NCBI GenBank assembly: GCA_008012115.1
Contig: SSEB01000003.1
Location: 372,001-436,000, forward strand
DNA length: 64,000 nucleotides
Source of the DNA: Nevskiaceae bacterium
GTDB lineage: Bacteria; Pseudomonadota; Gammaproteobacteria; Nevskiales; Nevskiaceae
Direction of reading: 5' to 3'
This document shows, piece by piece, positions 15,825 through 25,085 of the stretch (position 1 is its first letter; each line of letters begins with the position of its first letter). The translations under genes and the position numbers were made by a program. Below the pieces are notes generated by a model that was given only the letters and a program-made list of their open reading frames with translations, searched no databases and was not told the DNA's origin.

Positions 15825-18617
15825 ATGCGAATGACGGCGCAGGCGGTACTGCGGTGGGTCGAACCCCTGATCTACGGCCGCCGCGCGCGGCCGGTCTGCG
15901 TGGCGCTGCTGGTGGCGGCGACGGCGTGGTTCCTGTGGCAGGCGCTGCAGATCCGGCCGGACGCGGATTTCGAGAAGAACATCCCGCTGGGCCACCCGTA
16001 CATGCAGGTGCTGCACCAGTACCAGTCCGAGTTCGGCGGCGCCAACACGGTGCTGATCGCGCTGATGCGGCGTGAGGGCACGATTTACGACGGCCGCTTC
16101 CTCGAAGACCTGAAGAAGGCTACCGAGGAGGTCAGCTACATCCACGGCATCGACCGCGCGCACGTCTCGTCGATCGTCACCCGCAACGTGCGCTTCCTGG
16201 AGGTGGTGGACGGCGGTTTCGCCGCCGGCGACGTGGTGCCGGCCGACTACCAGCCGACGCCGGAGATGCTGGCCCTGATCCAGCGCAACGTCGCCAAGGC
16301 CGGCGTCATCGGCAACCTGGTCAGCCGCGACCAGCGCGGCGCGATGATCGCCGCCGAGGTGCTGCAGAACGCGCCGGAGGGCGGGCGCACCGATCTGGTC
16401 GCCGTGGCGCGCGACCTGGAGCAGCGCGTGCGCGCGCGGCTGACGCAGCCGACGGTCTATCGCTATCGGCTGCTGGACGCGCAGCCGCCATTTGCCGCCG
16501 GTGAGGTGATCGCCGAGGAATTCGCCGCGCCGGACTGGACCTCGTGGTTCCGCCGCGTCGACGCCACCAGGACCCTGGAGGACGGCAGCACGCTGCGGCA
16601 GCGCTTTGCGCTGCGTGACCTGCGCCTGGAGTCGGCACCCAACCCCGACTACGACCCGCGGTTGGACGTGCACATCATCGGCTTCACCAAGGTGGTCGGC
16701 GATGTCAGCGACGCCTCGCTGCAGGTGCTCGGCTTCTTTGCGCTCACCGTGCTCGGCACCATGCTGGCGCTGTGGTGGTATCTGGGCAGCCTGCGGCTGG
16801 CGCTGCTGCCGCTGTGCTGTTCGCTGGTGGCGGTGGTCTGGGAGTTCGGCCTGCTGCGCAGCTTCGGTTATGGACTGGACCCGTTTGCGATCATGGTGCC
16901 GTTCCTGGTGCTGGCGGTGTCCACCTCGCATGGCGTGCAGTACGTCAACACCTGGGCCGACGAGGTGATGCACGGCCGCGACGGCTTCGAGGCCTCGCGC
17001 GCCACCTTCCGGCGCCTGTTCATTCCCGGCAGCATCGCCCTCATCACCAATGTCGCCGGCTTCATGACCATCAGTCTGGTGCCCATCGGCAGCATCCGCG
17101 ACATGTCGGTCAACGCCTGCCTCGGCATGCTTGCGGTGATCGTCACCAACAAGGTGATGATGCCGGTGTGGCTGTCCTATCTGGGTGTGCGCGGCGTCGA
17201 AGCCTTCCGCGCGCAGCGGCTGGCGCGCGTGGCGGCGGGCGACCGCTGGTGGCGACTGCTCTCGGGCGTCACCGAGCGGCCGGTGGCGGCGACGCTGGTG
17301 GCGCTGTCGCTGCTGGTGCTGGCGGGCTCCTGGGTGATGCAGCGTGAGCGCATCATCGGCGACGCCCAGGCCGGCGTGCCGGAGCTGCGGCCGGACTCGG
17401 TCTACAACCGCGACGTGGCCGCCATCACCGAGCGTTTCTCCATCGGCACCGACATCCTCAAGGTGATCGCCGAGGCCGAGCCGGCGAGCTGCGTGCAGCA
17501 CGAGACGCTGGAGCAGCTCGACCAGTTCATCTGGCGCCTGCGCAACGTGCAGGGCGTGCGCTCGGTCAAAGGATTCAGCGACGCCACGCGCCAGGCGATG
17601 CAGGGCATGTGGGAGCTCAACCCCAAGTTCGGCGTGCTGCCGCGCGACAGCAATGTGCTGGTTCTGGTCAATCGCGGCATCCAGACCTCGACCGGGCTGC
17701 TGAACTTCGATTGCAGCGCCATGCCGATCTTCGTGTTCACCGGCGACCATCGCGCGGAGACGCTGGCACGGCTGGCCGCGGCATCGGTGCGGCTGGATGC
17801 GCAGGGCGCGCGCGAATTCTACGAGGCGCATCCCGAGGCCGATGCCAAGGTCTGCACGGCGCGCGTGGCGCAGCGCGGCCGCGTCAGCCTGGCGCAGCAG
17901 GCGCTGGACCGCCGTGCGCTGGCGCTGCGCGACAGCGGCATCGACGACGCCGCGTTCAACGCCGACGCCGAGCGCGCCAGGCTGCAGGCCGGGCTCGACG
18001 CGGCGAAGGCGCAGCTCGAGGCGCTCAAGGGCGCCTGTCCGGTGCATTTCGCCATCGGCACCGGCAACGTCGCGGTGATGGCCGCGACCAATGACGTGGT
18101 CGAGGCCAAGGAGCTGCCGATCATCCTCTGGGTCTACGCCGTGATCGTGGCCCTGGTGCTGGTCTGCTATCGCTCGATCGTCGCGCTGCTGGCGATCTGC
18201 ATTCCGCTGTTCATGGTGTCGATCTTCGCCAACGCGCTGATGGCGGTGTTCGGCATCGGCCTCAAGGTGGCGACGCTGCCGGTGGTGTCGCTGGCCGTGG
18301 GCATTGGCGTCGACTACGGCATCTATATCTACGACCTGCTGCAGGACAAGGTGCGGCGCGAGGGCAAGGCGCTGCGCCAGGCGTATTTCGAGACGCTGCA
18401 GCAGACCGGCAAGGCGGTGATCTTCACCGGCGTTTGTCTGGCTGGCGGCGTTGTCGCCTGGCTGTTTTCCGGCCTGCAGTTCCAGCGCGACATGGGGCTG
18501 CTGCTGGTGTTCATGTTCAGCGCCAACATGCTCGGCGCGGTGCTGCTGAGCCCGGCCTGGTGCTGCTTCCTGCTGAGGCCCGGCGCGCCCGCGGAAAACA
18601 CCGCGCGGCGGCCCTGA
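15825..18617 (+). CDS. RND/MMPL-family transporter (hydrophobe exporter type)
   Basis: 930-residue inner-membrane protein with two hydrophobic halves of about six helices each, separated by periplasmic domains. The first half contains IMVPFLVLAVSTSHGVQYVN and the second VVSLAVGIGVDYGIYIYDLL, the membrane motifs of the MMPL/HpnN branch rather than HAE1. The start at 15825 follows a strong GGGAGGAG. A long charged alpha-helical stretch (about residues 690-740) lies in the second periplasmic loop. Such transporters often accompany DUF1302 proteins and sterol or lipid catabolism genes; here hsaA and a ketosteroid dehydrogenase follow. The substrate is unknown. Confidence 0.88.
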   Translation: MRMTAQAVLRWVEPLIYGRRARPVCVALLVAATAWFLWQALQIRPDADFEKNIPLGHPYMQVLHQYQSEFGGANTVLIALMRREGTIYDGRFLEDLKKATEEVSYIHGIDRAHVSSIVTRNVRFLEVVDGGFAAGDVVPADYQPTPEMLALIQRNVAKAGVIGNLVSRDQRGAMIAAEVLQNAPEGGRTDLVAVARDLEQRVRARLTQPTVYRYRLLDAQPPFAAGEVIAEEFAAPDWTSWFRRVDATRTLEDGSTLRQRFALRDLRLESAPNPDYDPRLDVHIIGFTKVVGDVSDASLQVLGFFALTVLGTMLALWWYLGSLRLALLPLCCSLVAVVWEFGLLRSFGYGLDPFAIMVPFLVLAVSTSHGVQYVNTWADEVMHGRDGFEASRATFRRLFIPGSIALITNVAGFMTISLVPIGSIRDMSVNACLGMLAVIVTNKVMMPVWLSYLGVRGVEAFRAQRLARVAAGDRWWRLLSGVTERPVAATLVALSLLVLAGSWVMQRERIIGDAQAGVPELRPDSVYNRDVAAITERFSIGTDILKVIAEAEPASCVQHETLEQLDQFIWRLRNVQGVRSVKGFSDATRQAMQGMWELNPKFGVLPRDSNVLVLVNRGIQTSTGLLNFDCSAMPIFVFTGDHRAETLARLAAASVRLDAQGAREFYEAHPEADAKVCTARVAQRGRVSLAQQALDRRALALRDSGIDDAAFNADAERARLQAGLDAAKAQLEALKGACPVHFAIGTGNVAVMAATNDVVEAKELPIILWVYAVIVALVLVCYRSIVALLAICIPLFMVSIFANALMAVFGIGLKVATLPVVSLAVGIGVDYGIYIYDLLQDKVRREGKALRQAYFETLQQTGKAVIFTGVCLAGGVVAWLFSGLQFQRDMGLLLVFMFSANMLGAVLLSPAWCCFLLRPGAPAENTARRP

Positions 18618-18624
18618 AAACGCC

Positions 18625-18733
18625 CACCCGCTGATGCCGGTGACGGCCCAGGGATGTTAATAAATATAGATCAAATTAATTTTTGATAAATAAATAATAA
18701 CAAACCGGCAGGGCGTGACCGGCGCAGCGGGTG
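18625..18733. repeat. Concentric palindromic intergenic element, copy 2 of 6
   Basis: 109-bp copy, 1 bp shorter than the others because the left spacer is 23 rather than 24 nt. Ends are CACCCGCT (18625-18632) and AGCGGGTG (18726-18733). The 46-bp AT core is 18656-18701 (GTTAATAAAT to AAATAATAAC) and is strongly palindromic. In this copy the spacers also pair: GCCGGTgACG on the left answers CGTgACCGGC on the right. It starts 8 bp after the MMPL transporter stop and lies 157 bp upstream of hsaA. Confidence 0.85.
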
Positions 18734-18889
18734 GCCGTCGCCGGGCCCCGTCTGCATCCCCGTGCGGCGTCCTGGCGTAAGCGAAACAGGCCCCTACTCA
18801 TTTTGGGGGATGCTCATCGGAGGGGGGTGTGGAACCCTCTCGCATCATCAACGTCGTCCGCCCGTCCGCGGACCGGGCAGGAGTGCCTC

Positions 18890-20074
18890 ATGCAGACCAA
18901 GTCCAACACCGTCACCGCCGAAACCCTGGTCCAGCGCGCGCGCGACCTGGTGCCCAAGCTCAAGGAGCGCGCGGCGCAGACGGAAGCGCAGCGCAAGGTG
19001 CCGGCAGAGACCGTGGCCGAGATGCAGGCCGCCGGCCTGTTCGACGTGCTCAAGCCGAAAATGTACGGCGGCTTCGAGATGGACCCGCAGGTGTTCTACG
19101 ACGTGCAGATGGCGCTGGCCGAAGGCTGCATGTCCACCGCCTGGATCTACGGCGTGATCGGCGTGCACAACTGGCAGATCGCGCTGTTCGATCCGCGCGC
19201 CGCGCAGGACGTGTTCGGCAAGAACCCGCAGACCCTGATCGCCTCGACCTATATGCCCAAGGGCCAGGTCACGCCGGTCGAGGGCGGCTTCAAGTTCAGC
19301 GGCCGCTGGGGCTTCTCCTCCGGCATCGATCATTGCGACTGGGTGTTCCTCGGCGGCCTGATCTTCAACCCGGGCCAGCCGCCGGAGTACCGCACCTTCC
19401 TGCTGCCGAAGTCCGATTACGAAGTGGTCGATACCTGGCATGTCATGGGCCTCAAGGGCACCGGCTCCAAGGACATCGTGGTCAAGGACGTGTTCGTGCC
19501 GGAATACCGCACGCACAAGGCGAGCGATGGCTTCATGGGCACCAACCCGGGCCGTGACACGTTCACCTCCGACCTGTACAAGCTGCCCTTCGGCCAGATT
19601 TTCGTGCGTGCGGTGTCCACCGCCGCCATCGGCGGCCTGCAGGGCGCGCTCGATACCTTTGTCGAGTTCGCCAAGGTGCGCGTCGGCGACATGGGCAACA
19701 AGACCTCGGAGCAGGGGCCGGCGCAGATGGCGGCGTCCGAAACGGCCGTGGCCATCGACGAGATGAAGCTGGTGCTCAACCGCAACTTCGACGTGCTGAT
19801 GAGCAAGATCCGCAACAAGCAGCCGCTCGACGATATCAAGCAGCGCCTGCTGTTCCGCCACCAGGCCTCGCAGGTGGTGGAGCGCTGCGCCAAGCACGCC
19901 TACCAGCTGTTCTCCGCCTGCGGCGGCCGCGGCATCTTCACCGACTTCCCGCTGCACCGCTACATGCTGGACATCATGGCCGCGCGCGGCCACTACGCCA
20001 ACAATCCCGACCAGTTCGGCCGCAACTACGGCGGCTTCATGCTGGGCCGCGACAACACGGACTTCTTTATCTAG
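18890..20074 (+). CDS. hsaA: Flavin-dependent monooxygenase, oxygenase component (HsaA-type)
   Basis: Acyl-CoA-dehydrogenase-fold monooxygenase. HsaA hydroxylates 3-HSA, the A-ring phenol of the secosteroid, to the catechol 3,4-DHSA that HsaC cleaves. The ATG at 18890 follows GGGCAGGAG and gives 394 residues, the same length as actinobacterial HsaA. Telling segments are GGFKFSGRWGFSSGIDHCDW, the loop THKASDGFMGTNPG, and a C-terminus with CGGRGIFTDFPLHRYMLDI. It is separated from hsaC by 33 kb, and no flavin reductase (hsaB) is adjacent. Alternative: a related two-component phenol monooxygenase, but the steroid context argues for HsaA. Confidence 0.88.
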   Translation: MQTKSNTVTAETLVQRARDLVPKLKERAAQTEAQRKVPAETVAEMQAAGLFDVLKPKMYGGFEMDPQVFYDVQMALAEGCMSTAWIYGVIGVHNWQIALFDPRAAQDVFGKNPQTLIASTYMPKGQVTPVEGGFKFSGRWGFSSGIDHCDWVFLGGLIFNPGQPPEYRTFLLPKSDYEVVDTWHVMGLKGTGSKDIVVKDVFVPEYRTHKASDGFMGTNPGRDTFTSDLYKLPFGQIFVRAVSTAAIGGLQGALDTFVEFAKVRVGDMGNKTSEQGPAQMAASETAVAIDEMKLVLNRNFDVLMSKIRNKQPLDDIKQRLLFRHQASQVVERCAKHAYQLFSACGGRGIFTDFPLHRYMLDIMAARGHYANNPDQFGRNYGGFMLGRDNTDFFI

Positions 20075-20116
20075 CGATCAAGAAGTCCTTTTGTATGGAC
20101 GTCCTGTCCTAGGGCG

Positions 20117-20154
20117 TGAACATCCTGTTCAAGACCGCGCCATCCATGGCGCGG
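20117..20154. promoter_or_regulatory. Two adjacent palindromes between hsaA and the ketosteroid dehydrogenase gene
   Basis: First palindrome, 20117-20131: TGAACA tcc TGTTCA, perfect 6-bp arms with a 3-bp spacer. Second, 20135-20154: perfect 9-bp arms CCGCGCCAT / ATGGCGCGG with a 2-bp spacer, 3 bp further on. The start codon of the dehydrogenase is 31 bp downstream. The first looks like a repressor operator; the second could be a terminator stem for hsaA (no T-run follows) or another operator. Confidence 0.55.
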
Positions 20155-20185
20155 ATTATTCAGAAAAGAAAATAAGGTTTGGTTT

Positions 20186-21928
20186 ATGGCCGACAACGAC
20201 AAATCATCGTGGGACCAGCAGTTCGACGTCGTCGTCGTCGGCTCCGGCGCCGGCGGCATGACCGCGGCGCTGTGCGCGCAGGGGCAGGGTCTTTCTGCGG
20301 TGGTGCTGGAGAAGGACAGCAAGTACGGCGGCACCTCGGCGGTGTCCGGCGGCGGCATCTGGATTCCCTGCAACGATGACATCGCCCGCAACGGCGGCAG
20401 CGATTCCTACGAGGAGGCGCTGACCTATCTCAAGGCCTGCATCGGCGACGAGGTGCCGCAGGAGAAGCTGGAGGCGTATCTGAAGAACGCGCCGGAGATG
20501 GTGCGCTATCTGCGCAACAGCTTCGGCGTGAAGTACACCAATGTGCCGAAGTATCCGGACTACTACCCGGACCGTCCCGGCGGCAAGGATGGCCAGCGTT
20601 CGATGGAGCCGGAAGCCTTCGACGCCTCGCTGCTCGGCGACGAGTTCGACCGACAGCGCGAATCCTTCCGCGGCACGCTGCTGATGGGCCGCATCGCCAT
20701 GACGCAGCGCGAGGCGCACATCCTGTTCTCGCGCAGCCCGGGCTGGATCGGCCTCACCATCAAGATGATGCTCAAGTACTGGCTCGATTTCGCCTGGCGC
20801 CGCAAGACGCGCCGCGATCGCCGCCAGGTGCTGGGCCAGGGCATGGTGTCGGCGCTGCGCTACGCCATGCTGCAGAGGAATGTGCCGCTGGTCCTGGAAG
20901 CGGGCATGGACTCGCTGATCCATGAAAACGGCCGCGTCGTCGGCGTCAACGTCCTGCACAAGGGCCGCAAGCTGCGCTACGGCGCACGCCGCGGCGTGGT
21001 GCTGGCCTGCGGCGGCTTCGAGTCCAACCAGCAGATGCGCGAGCAGTATCTGGCCAAGCCGACCACCGTGGCCTGGAGCGCGGCGCCGCCGATCAACCAC
21101 GGCGACGGCATCCGTGCCGGTCAGGCGCTGGGTGCGGCGCTCAAGCACATGGACAAGGTCTGGGGCTCGCCGACGGTGAACAAGCCCGGTGCGGCGCAGC
21201 AGATCACGCTGTTCATCGAGCGCGGCATGCCGGGCTGCGTGGCGGTCAACAGCAAGGGCAAGCGCTTCACCAACGAGGCGGCGCCGTATCCCGATTTCCG
21301 CGACGCCATGTACGCCGACCACGCCAAGGGCAACGGCACCGTGCCGTGCTGGCTCGTGTTCGACGCCACCTTCCGCTACAAGTATCCGATGGGCATCTTC
21401 CTGCCGGGCCAGATCGAGCCCGACTCGCGTCTGCCCAAGGACTGGCTCGACAAGGTTTACTACAAGGCCGACAGCATCGAGGCGCTGGCCGCCAAGATCG
21501 GCGTCGATGTCAACGGCCTCCAGCAAACCGTCGCCGACATGAATGGCTATGCCGCCAGCGGCGTCGATCCGCAGTTCGGCAAGGGCACCACCGCCATCGA
21601 CCGCTACTACAGCGACCCGAGCGTCAAGCCCAACAGCTGCCTGGGCCCCATCGTCAAGGCGCCGTTCTACGCCGTGAAGATGTACCCGGGCGAGATCGGC
21701 ACCAAGGGCGGCCTGGTCACCGACACGCAGGCGCGCGTGCTGCGCGAGGACGGCAGCGTCATCGCCGGCCTCTACGCCACCGGCAACACCTCCGCGCCGG
21801 TGATGGGCGCGACCTATCCGGGTGCCGGCTCGACGCTGGGCCCGGCGATGACCTTCGGCTATATCGCCGCCAGGACCATCGCCGAGGAAGCCAAGGTGCA
21901 GCCGCAACCCCTGGGCGTCGCCGCCTGA
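20186..21928 (+). CDS. 3-ketosteroid dehydrogenase family flavoprotein (KstD-like)
   Basis: FAD enzyme of 580 residues that probably introduces a double bond into the steroid A ring (delta-1 or delta-4(5-alpha)). The dinucleotide fold starts at residue 13 (DVVVVGSGAGGMTAAL) with KYGGTSAVSGGGIWIP after it. The C-terminal active-site region YAVKMYPGEIGTKGGLVTD and the closing GNTSAPVMGATYPGAGSTLGP match the ketosteroid dehydrogenase family, where Tyr and Gly of this segment act in catalysis. It lies 111 bp after hsaA. I cannot separate delta-1 from delta-4(5-alpha) specificity by eye. Confidence 0.87.
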   Translation: MADNDKSSWDQQFDVVVVGSGAGGMTAALCAQGQGLSAVVLEKDSKYGGTSAVSGGGIWIPCNDDIARNGGSDSYEEALTYLKACIGDEVPQEKLEAYLKNAPEMVRYLRNSFGVKYTNVPKYPDYYPDRPGGKDGQRSMEPEAFDASLLGDEFDRQRESFRGTLLMGRIAMTQREAHILFSRSPGWIGLTIKMMLKYWLDFAWRRKTRRDRRQVLGQGMVSALRYAMLQRNVPLVLEAGMDSLIHENGRVVGVNVLHKGRKLRYGARRGVVLACGGFESNQQMREQYLAKPTTVAWSAAPPINHGDGIRAGQALGAALKHMDKVWGSPTVNKPGAAQQITLFIERGMPGCVAVNSKGKRFTNEAAPYPDFRDAMYADHAKGNGTVPCWLVFDATFRYKYPMGIFLPGQIEPDSRLPKDWLDKVYYKADSIEALAAKIGVDVNGLQQTVADMNGYAASGVDPQFGKGTTAIDRYYSDPSVKPNSCLGPIVKAPFYAVKMYPGEIGTKGGLVTDTQARVLREDGSVIAGLYATGNTSAPVMGATYPGAGSTLGPAMTFGYIAARTIAEEAKVQPQPLGVAA

Positions 21929-21937
21929 GGCATCGAC

Positions 21938-21963
21938 GCCCGCGCTCCCTGTGGGACGCGGGC
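21938..21963 (+). terminator. Hairpin after the ketosteroid dehydrogenase gene
   Basis: Strong inverted repeat beginning 10 bp after the stop: GCCCGCG (21938-21944) pairs with CGCGGGC (21957-21963), and inner TCCC pairs with GGGA around a 3-nt loop, leaving a one-base bulge. No T-run follows, so it may be a Rho-assisted or mRNA-stabilising structure rather than a classical terminator. Confidence 0.5.
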
Positions 21964-22131
21964 ATCGCGCCGCATCGACGCGTGCAGGGTCGCGCGATCG
22001 CGGGTGCGTCACCGCGCCGACGGTCTTCATCGCGTCATAACGAGGCCATGATGCTGGCCTGACGCAATGTCCATGCTGAGCCGCCCGCGCCGCCGTTATA
22101 GTGGGCGTCCCCGATGCCCGCGAGGTGAGTT

Positions 22132-23331
22132 GTGGATCTGCGTGGTCTGGCCCTGATCGGCTGTCGCCTGCTGGCGCTGTATTTCGCCATCGAAGCGCTG
22201 CTGGACCTGCCGCTGGCGCTCGCCACCCTGCCGGCTCAGTTCCAGTCCTTCTCGCTCGCGACCGCGCTTTCGGCGCAAATCCCCGCGCTGCTGCATCTGC
22301 TGGCGGCGGTGGGGCTGTGGATCGCAGCACCGCCGCTGGCGGTGCAGTTCGTCGCCTCGGTGCCCTCGTCGTGGAGCGGGCGACGGCGCGGCAGCGAGGA
22401 GTTGCAGCGCGCGCTGTTCGCGGTGGCGGGCCTGCTGTTCCTTGCCACGCTGGTGGACGATCTCTGGCAGGGCTATCTCTCGTTACAAGCGCGGCGCGAA
22501 GCGCCGGTCGCCGTGCTCGCGGCGCTCGCGGTCATCGCCGCCGCCAAGATCGGCGTGGCGGCGTGGCTGTTCCGCGGCGCGCCGCGTTTTCCGCTGGCGC
22601 CGCCGCCGGCTCCGGCGCCGAGTCCTGGCATGGCGCAACTGATCGGCGATCTCGTCGCCAGCACCGGCAGCCTCGGCGCGCGCAAGGCCGTGGAACTGGC
22701 GACCACGCTGCGCAAGGAGGCCGAGACCGCCGCGCGGCACGTCGTCCGCACCTCGCTGGACCGCGTGATCGCGGCGGTGGAACTGCGCCGGCCGGATCTC
22801 AGCTCCACCACGGCGGCGGATGGCACCGTCACCATCGTCTTCAGCGACATGGAAGGCTTCACCGCCATGACCCAGCGTCTCGGCGACCGCGAGGCGCACA
22901 AGGTGATCAAGAGCCATAACCAGATCGTGCGCAGCGCGTTGCGCCAGCATCGCGGACAGGAGGTGGAATTGCAGGGCGACGGTTTCCTGCTGGCCTTTGC
23001 CGATGCCGCGCAGGCGCTGCGCTGTGCCGCCGCGATCCAGCGCGACTGTGGCGCGTACAGCGCGCGCCATCCGCGGCACCCGATCCGCGTGCGCATCGGC
23101 GCGCATACCGGCACGCCGATCCAGGAAGGCGACCGCTTCTTCGGCATCACCGTGATCCTCGCCGCGCGCATCGCCGCGCAGGCGCAGGGCGGCGAGACCT
23201 TGGTGTCGGCGGCGGTGCGCGACCCGTTGGTCGGCGACGACAGTTTCGTCTTCGATGGCGGCCGCGATGCCGTGCTCAAGGGTCTCGACGGCACGCATCG
23301 CATGTACGCGCTGCTCAAGGCCGGCGCATGA
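22132..23331 (+). CDS. Membrane-anchored class III nucleotide cyclase (atypical active site)
   Basis: GTG start with GAGGTGAG upstream. About the first 160 residues hold four hydrophobic segments, then a Pro-rich linker, a helical stretch (residues 180-215) and a class III cyclase domain. The metal-binding Asp is in VFSDMEGFTAMT (near 234) and the second in LQGDGFLLAF (near 283). The usual purine-selecting Lys three residues before that Gly is Glu (VELQGDG), as in guanylate cyclases. The usual VNxAAR transition-state Asn is Ile (VILAARIA), while the Arg is kept. The product could be cGMP, another cyclic nucleotide, or nothing. The stop overlaps the next start (ATGA). Confidence 0.85.
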   Translation: MDLRGLALIGCRLLALYFAIEALLDLPLALATLPAQFQSFSLATALSAQIPALLHLLAAVGLWIAAPPLAVQFVASVPSSWSGRRRGSEELQRALFAVAGLLFLATLVDDLWQGYLSLQARREAPVAVLAALAVIAAAKIGVAAWLFRGAPRFPLAPPPAPAPSPGMAQLIGDLVASTGSLGARKAVELATTLRKEAETAARHVVRTSLDRVIAAVELRRPDLSSTTAADGTVTIVFSDMEGFTAMTQRLGDREAHKVIKSHNQIVRSALRQHRGQEVELQGDGFLLAFADAAQALRCAAAIQRDCGAYSARHPRHPIRVRIGAHTGTPIQEGDRFFGITVILAARIAAQAQGGETLVSAAVRDPLVGDDSFVFDGGRDAVLKGLDGTHRMYALLKAGA

Positions 23332-24248
23332 ACCTGACGCAACTGCTGCTGGAATGGGGGCTGCCCCTGGTGTTCGCAGCGGTGCTCGCCGAGCAGGGCG
23401 GCCTGCCGCTGCCGGCGGCGCCGTTGCTGATCTGTGCGGGCGCAGCGTCGGCCAGCGGCACGCTGCGCATCGAGCAGGCGGTGCTCACCGCACTGGCCGC
23501 CTGTCTGCTCACCGATCACGCCTGGTACTTCACCGGGCGCCGCTACGGCCGGCGCCTGCTGGCCGGGCTGTGCCGGATTTCGCTGTCGCCGGACAACTGC
23601 GTGCGCCGCACCGACAACCTCATCGCGCGGCGCGGCCCGGCGGTGCTGGTCGTCGCCAAGTTCATTCCCGGCGTGTCGGCGCTGGCGATTCCCACGGCGG
23701 CGTCCTCGGGTCTGGCGTATCTGCGCTTCCTGCTGTTCACCGGCGCCGGCGGGCTGCTCTGGTGCGGCACCTACATCGCCGCCGGCTATGCCTTCAGTCA
23801 TCAGGTCAACGATCTTCTGCAGGCGCTCGACTGGTTCGGCGGCTGGGCCTTTGTCGTGCTGGCGGCCTGCCTGACCCTGTATCTGGCCTGGAAGCTGCTG
23901 CACCGCTGGCGGCTGCGGCGGCTCTATCGCCTTGTCCGTATCGCGCCGCACGAGCTGGTGGCCTTGCGCGCGGAAGAGCCGGACCTGCTGATTCTCGATG
24001 CCCGCTCGCCGCTGGCCCGCGCCGAGGATCAACGGCAGTTGCCCGGCGCCGTGTGGGTGGAAGGCGAGGCCTTCCATCAACAGCTGCCCGAGGACGCCCG
24101 CGCGCGCACCTTGGTCACCTTCTGCACCTGTCCCAACGAGGCCAGCGCCGCGATCCTCGCCAAGAAGCTGCTCGACCTCGGCTACACCCGCGTGCGCGTG
24201 CTCACCGGCGGCGCCGACGCCATCACGCAGCTGCTGGGCCCTGCCTGA
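23328..24248 (+). CDS. DedA-family membrane protein fused to a rhodanese domain
   Basis: Residues 1-200 are a DedA/SNARE-associated module: about five hydrophobic segments, the acidic EQGGLPLPAAPLLICAGA near the N-terminus and the Arg/Gly motif KFIPGVSALAIPTAASSG typical of undecaprenyl-phosphate or lipid flippases. Residues 205-306 form a rhodanese-like domain (ELVALRAEEPDLLILDARSP) with a candidate catalytic loop FCTCPNEASAA. Such fusions are known in Proteobacteria. Translation is coupled to the cyclase gene. Substrate and sulfurtransferase activity are unproven. Confidence 0.85.
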   Translation: MNLTQLLLEWGLPLVFAAVLAEQGGLPLPAAPLLICAGAASASGTLRIEQAVLTALAACLLTDHAWYFTGRRYGRRLLAGLCRISLSPDNCVRRTDNLIARRGPAVLVVAKFIPGVSALAIPTAASSGLAYLRFLLFTGAGGLLWCGTYIAAGYAFSHQVNDLLQALDWFGGWAFVVLAACLTLYLAWKLLHRWRLRRLYRLVRIAPHELVALRAEEPDLLILDARSPLARAEDQRQLPGAVWVEGEAFHQQLPEDARARTLVTFCTCPNEASAAILAKKLLDLGYTRVRVLTGGADAITQLLGPA

Positions 24249-24329
24249 CGGCTACTGCGTGCGGATTAGGCCGTCGCCGCCGCCGCCGCGCAGAATGCCT
24301 CGCATCATCAATCGGCGGCGGAGACAGCG

Positions 24330-25085
24330 ATGGAGCGGCTCAAGAACAAGGTGGCCCTGGTGACGGGCGCAGGGCAGGGCGTGGGGCAGGGCATCGCCTA
24401 CGCGCTGGCGGGCGAAGGTGTCGCCGTGGCGGTGACCGGCCGCACGCTGGCCAAGGTGGAGAAGACCGCCGCCGAGATCGTGCGGCGCGGCGGTCGCGCG
24501 CTGCCGTTGCAGTGCGACGTGAAGAGCGAGGCTTCGCTGCGCGACGGCGTCGAGCGCACCGTGCGCGAGTTCGGCGGTCTGCAGATCCTGGTCAACAACG
24601 CGCAGGAAGTGCCGCTGGGTCCGCTCAATGGCGTCAGCGACGCGGCCTTCACCGCCGGCTGGGAGTCCGGCCCGCTCGCAACCTTCCGCCTGATGAAACT
24701 GTGCTATCCGCATCTCAAGGGCGACGGCAACATCGTCAACCTCGCCTCGCCCGCGGCGATGCGTTGGGACATGAGCGGCTACGGCGCTTACGCCGCAGTG
24801 AAGGAAGCCATCCGCTCGCTGACCCGCGCCGCCGCCGGCGAATGGGGCAAGGACGGTATCCGCACCAACGCCATCCTGCCGCTGGCCAACTCGCCCGGCA
24901 TGGAGTGGTGGACCAACGCGCATCCGCAGGAGGCCGCCGCCTTCATCGCCACCGTGCCGGTCCACCGCGTCGGCGACTGCGAGGCGGACATCGGCCGCTT
25001 CGTGGTCTCGCTGTGCAGCGACGACTGCCGCTACATCAACGGCCAGAGCATCGCCGTCGATGGCGGGCAGGCGTACCTGGGGTGA
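24330..25085 (+). CDS. Short-chain dehydrogenase/reductase
   Basis: 251-residue classical SDR. NAD(P)-binding TGAGQGVGQG is at residue 12, the Arg in VTGRT suggests NADP preference, and the sequence NNAQ replaces the usual NNAG. Catalytic residues are Ser in VNLASPAAM, Tyr and Lys in YGAYAAVKEA. The C-terminus INGQSIAVDGGQAYLG is typical. It lies 81 bp after the DedA fusion on the same strand. The context (ketosteroid dehydrogenase upstream, OYE and other SDRs downstream) suggests oxidation of a hydroxysteroid or another cyclic alcohol; the substrate is not predictable. Confidence 0.88.
   Translation: MERLKNKVALVTGAGQGVGQGIAYALAGEGVAVAVTGRTLAKVEKTAAEIVRRGGRALPLQCDVKSEASLRDGVERTVREFGGLQILVNNAQEVPLGPLNGVSDAAFTAGWESGPLATFRLMKLCYPHLKGDGNIVNLASPAAMRWDMSGYGAYAAVKEAIRSLTRAAAGEWGKDGIRTNAILPLANSPGMEWWTNAHPQEAAAFIATVPVHRVGDCEADIGRFVVSLCSDDCRYINGQSIAVDGGQAYLG

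Noticed and set aside
20117..20131. A genuine hormone response element
   Set aside because: Bacteria lack nuclear receptors; the 6-3-6 layout is a common form for dimeric bacterial repressors.
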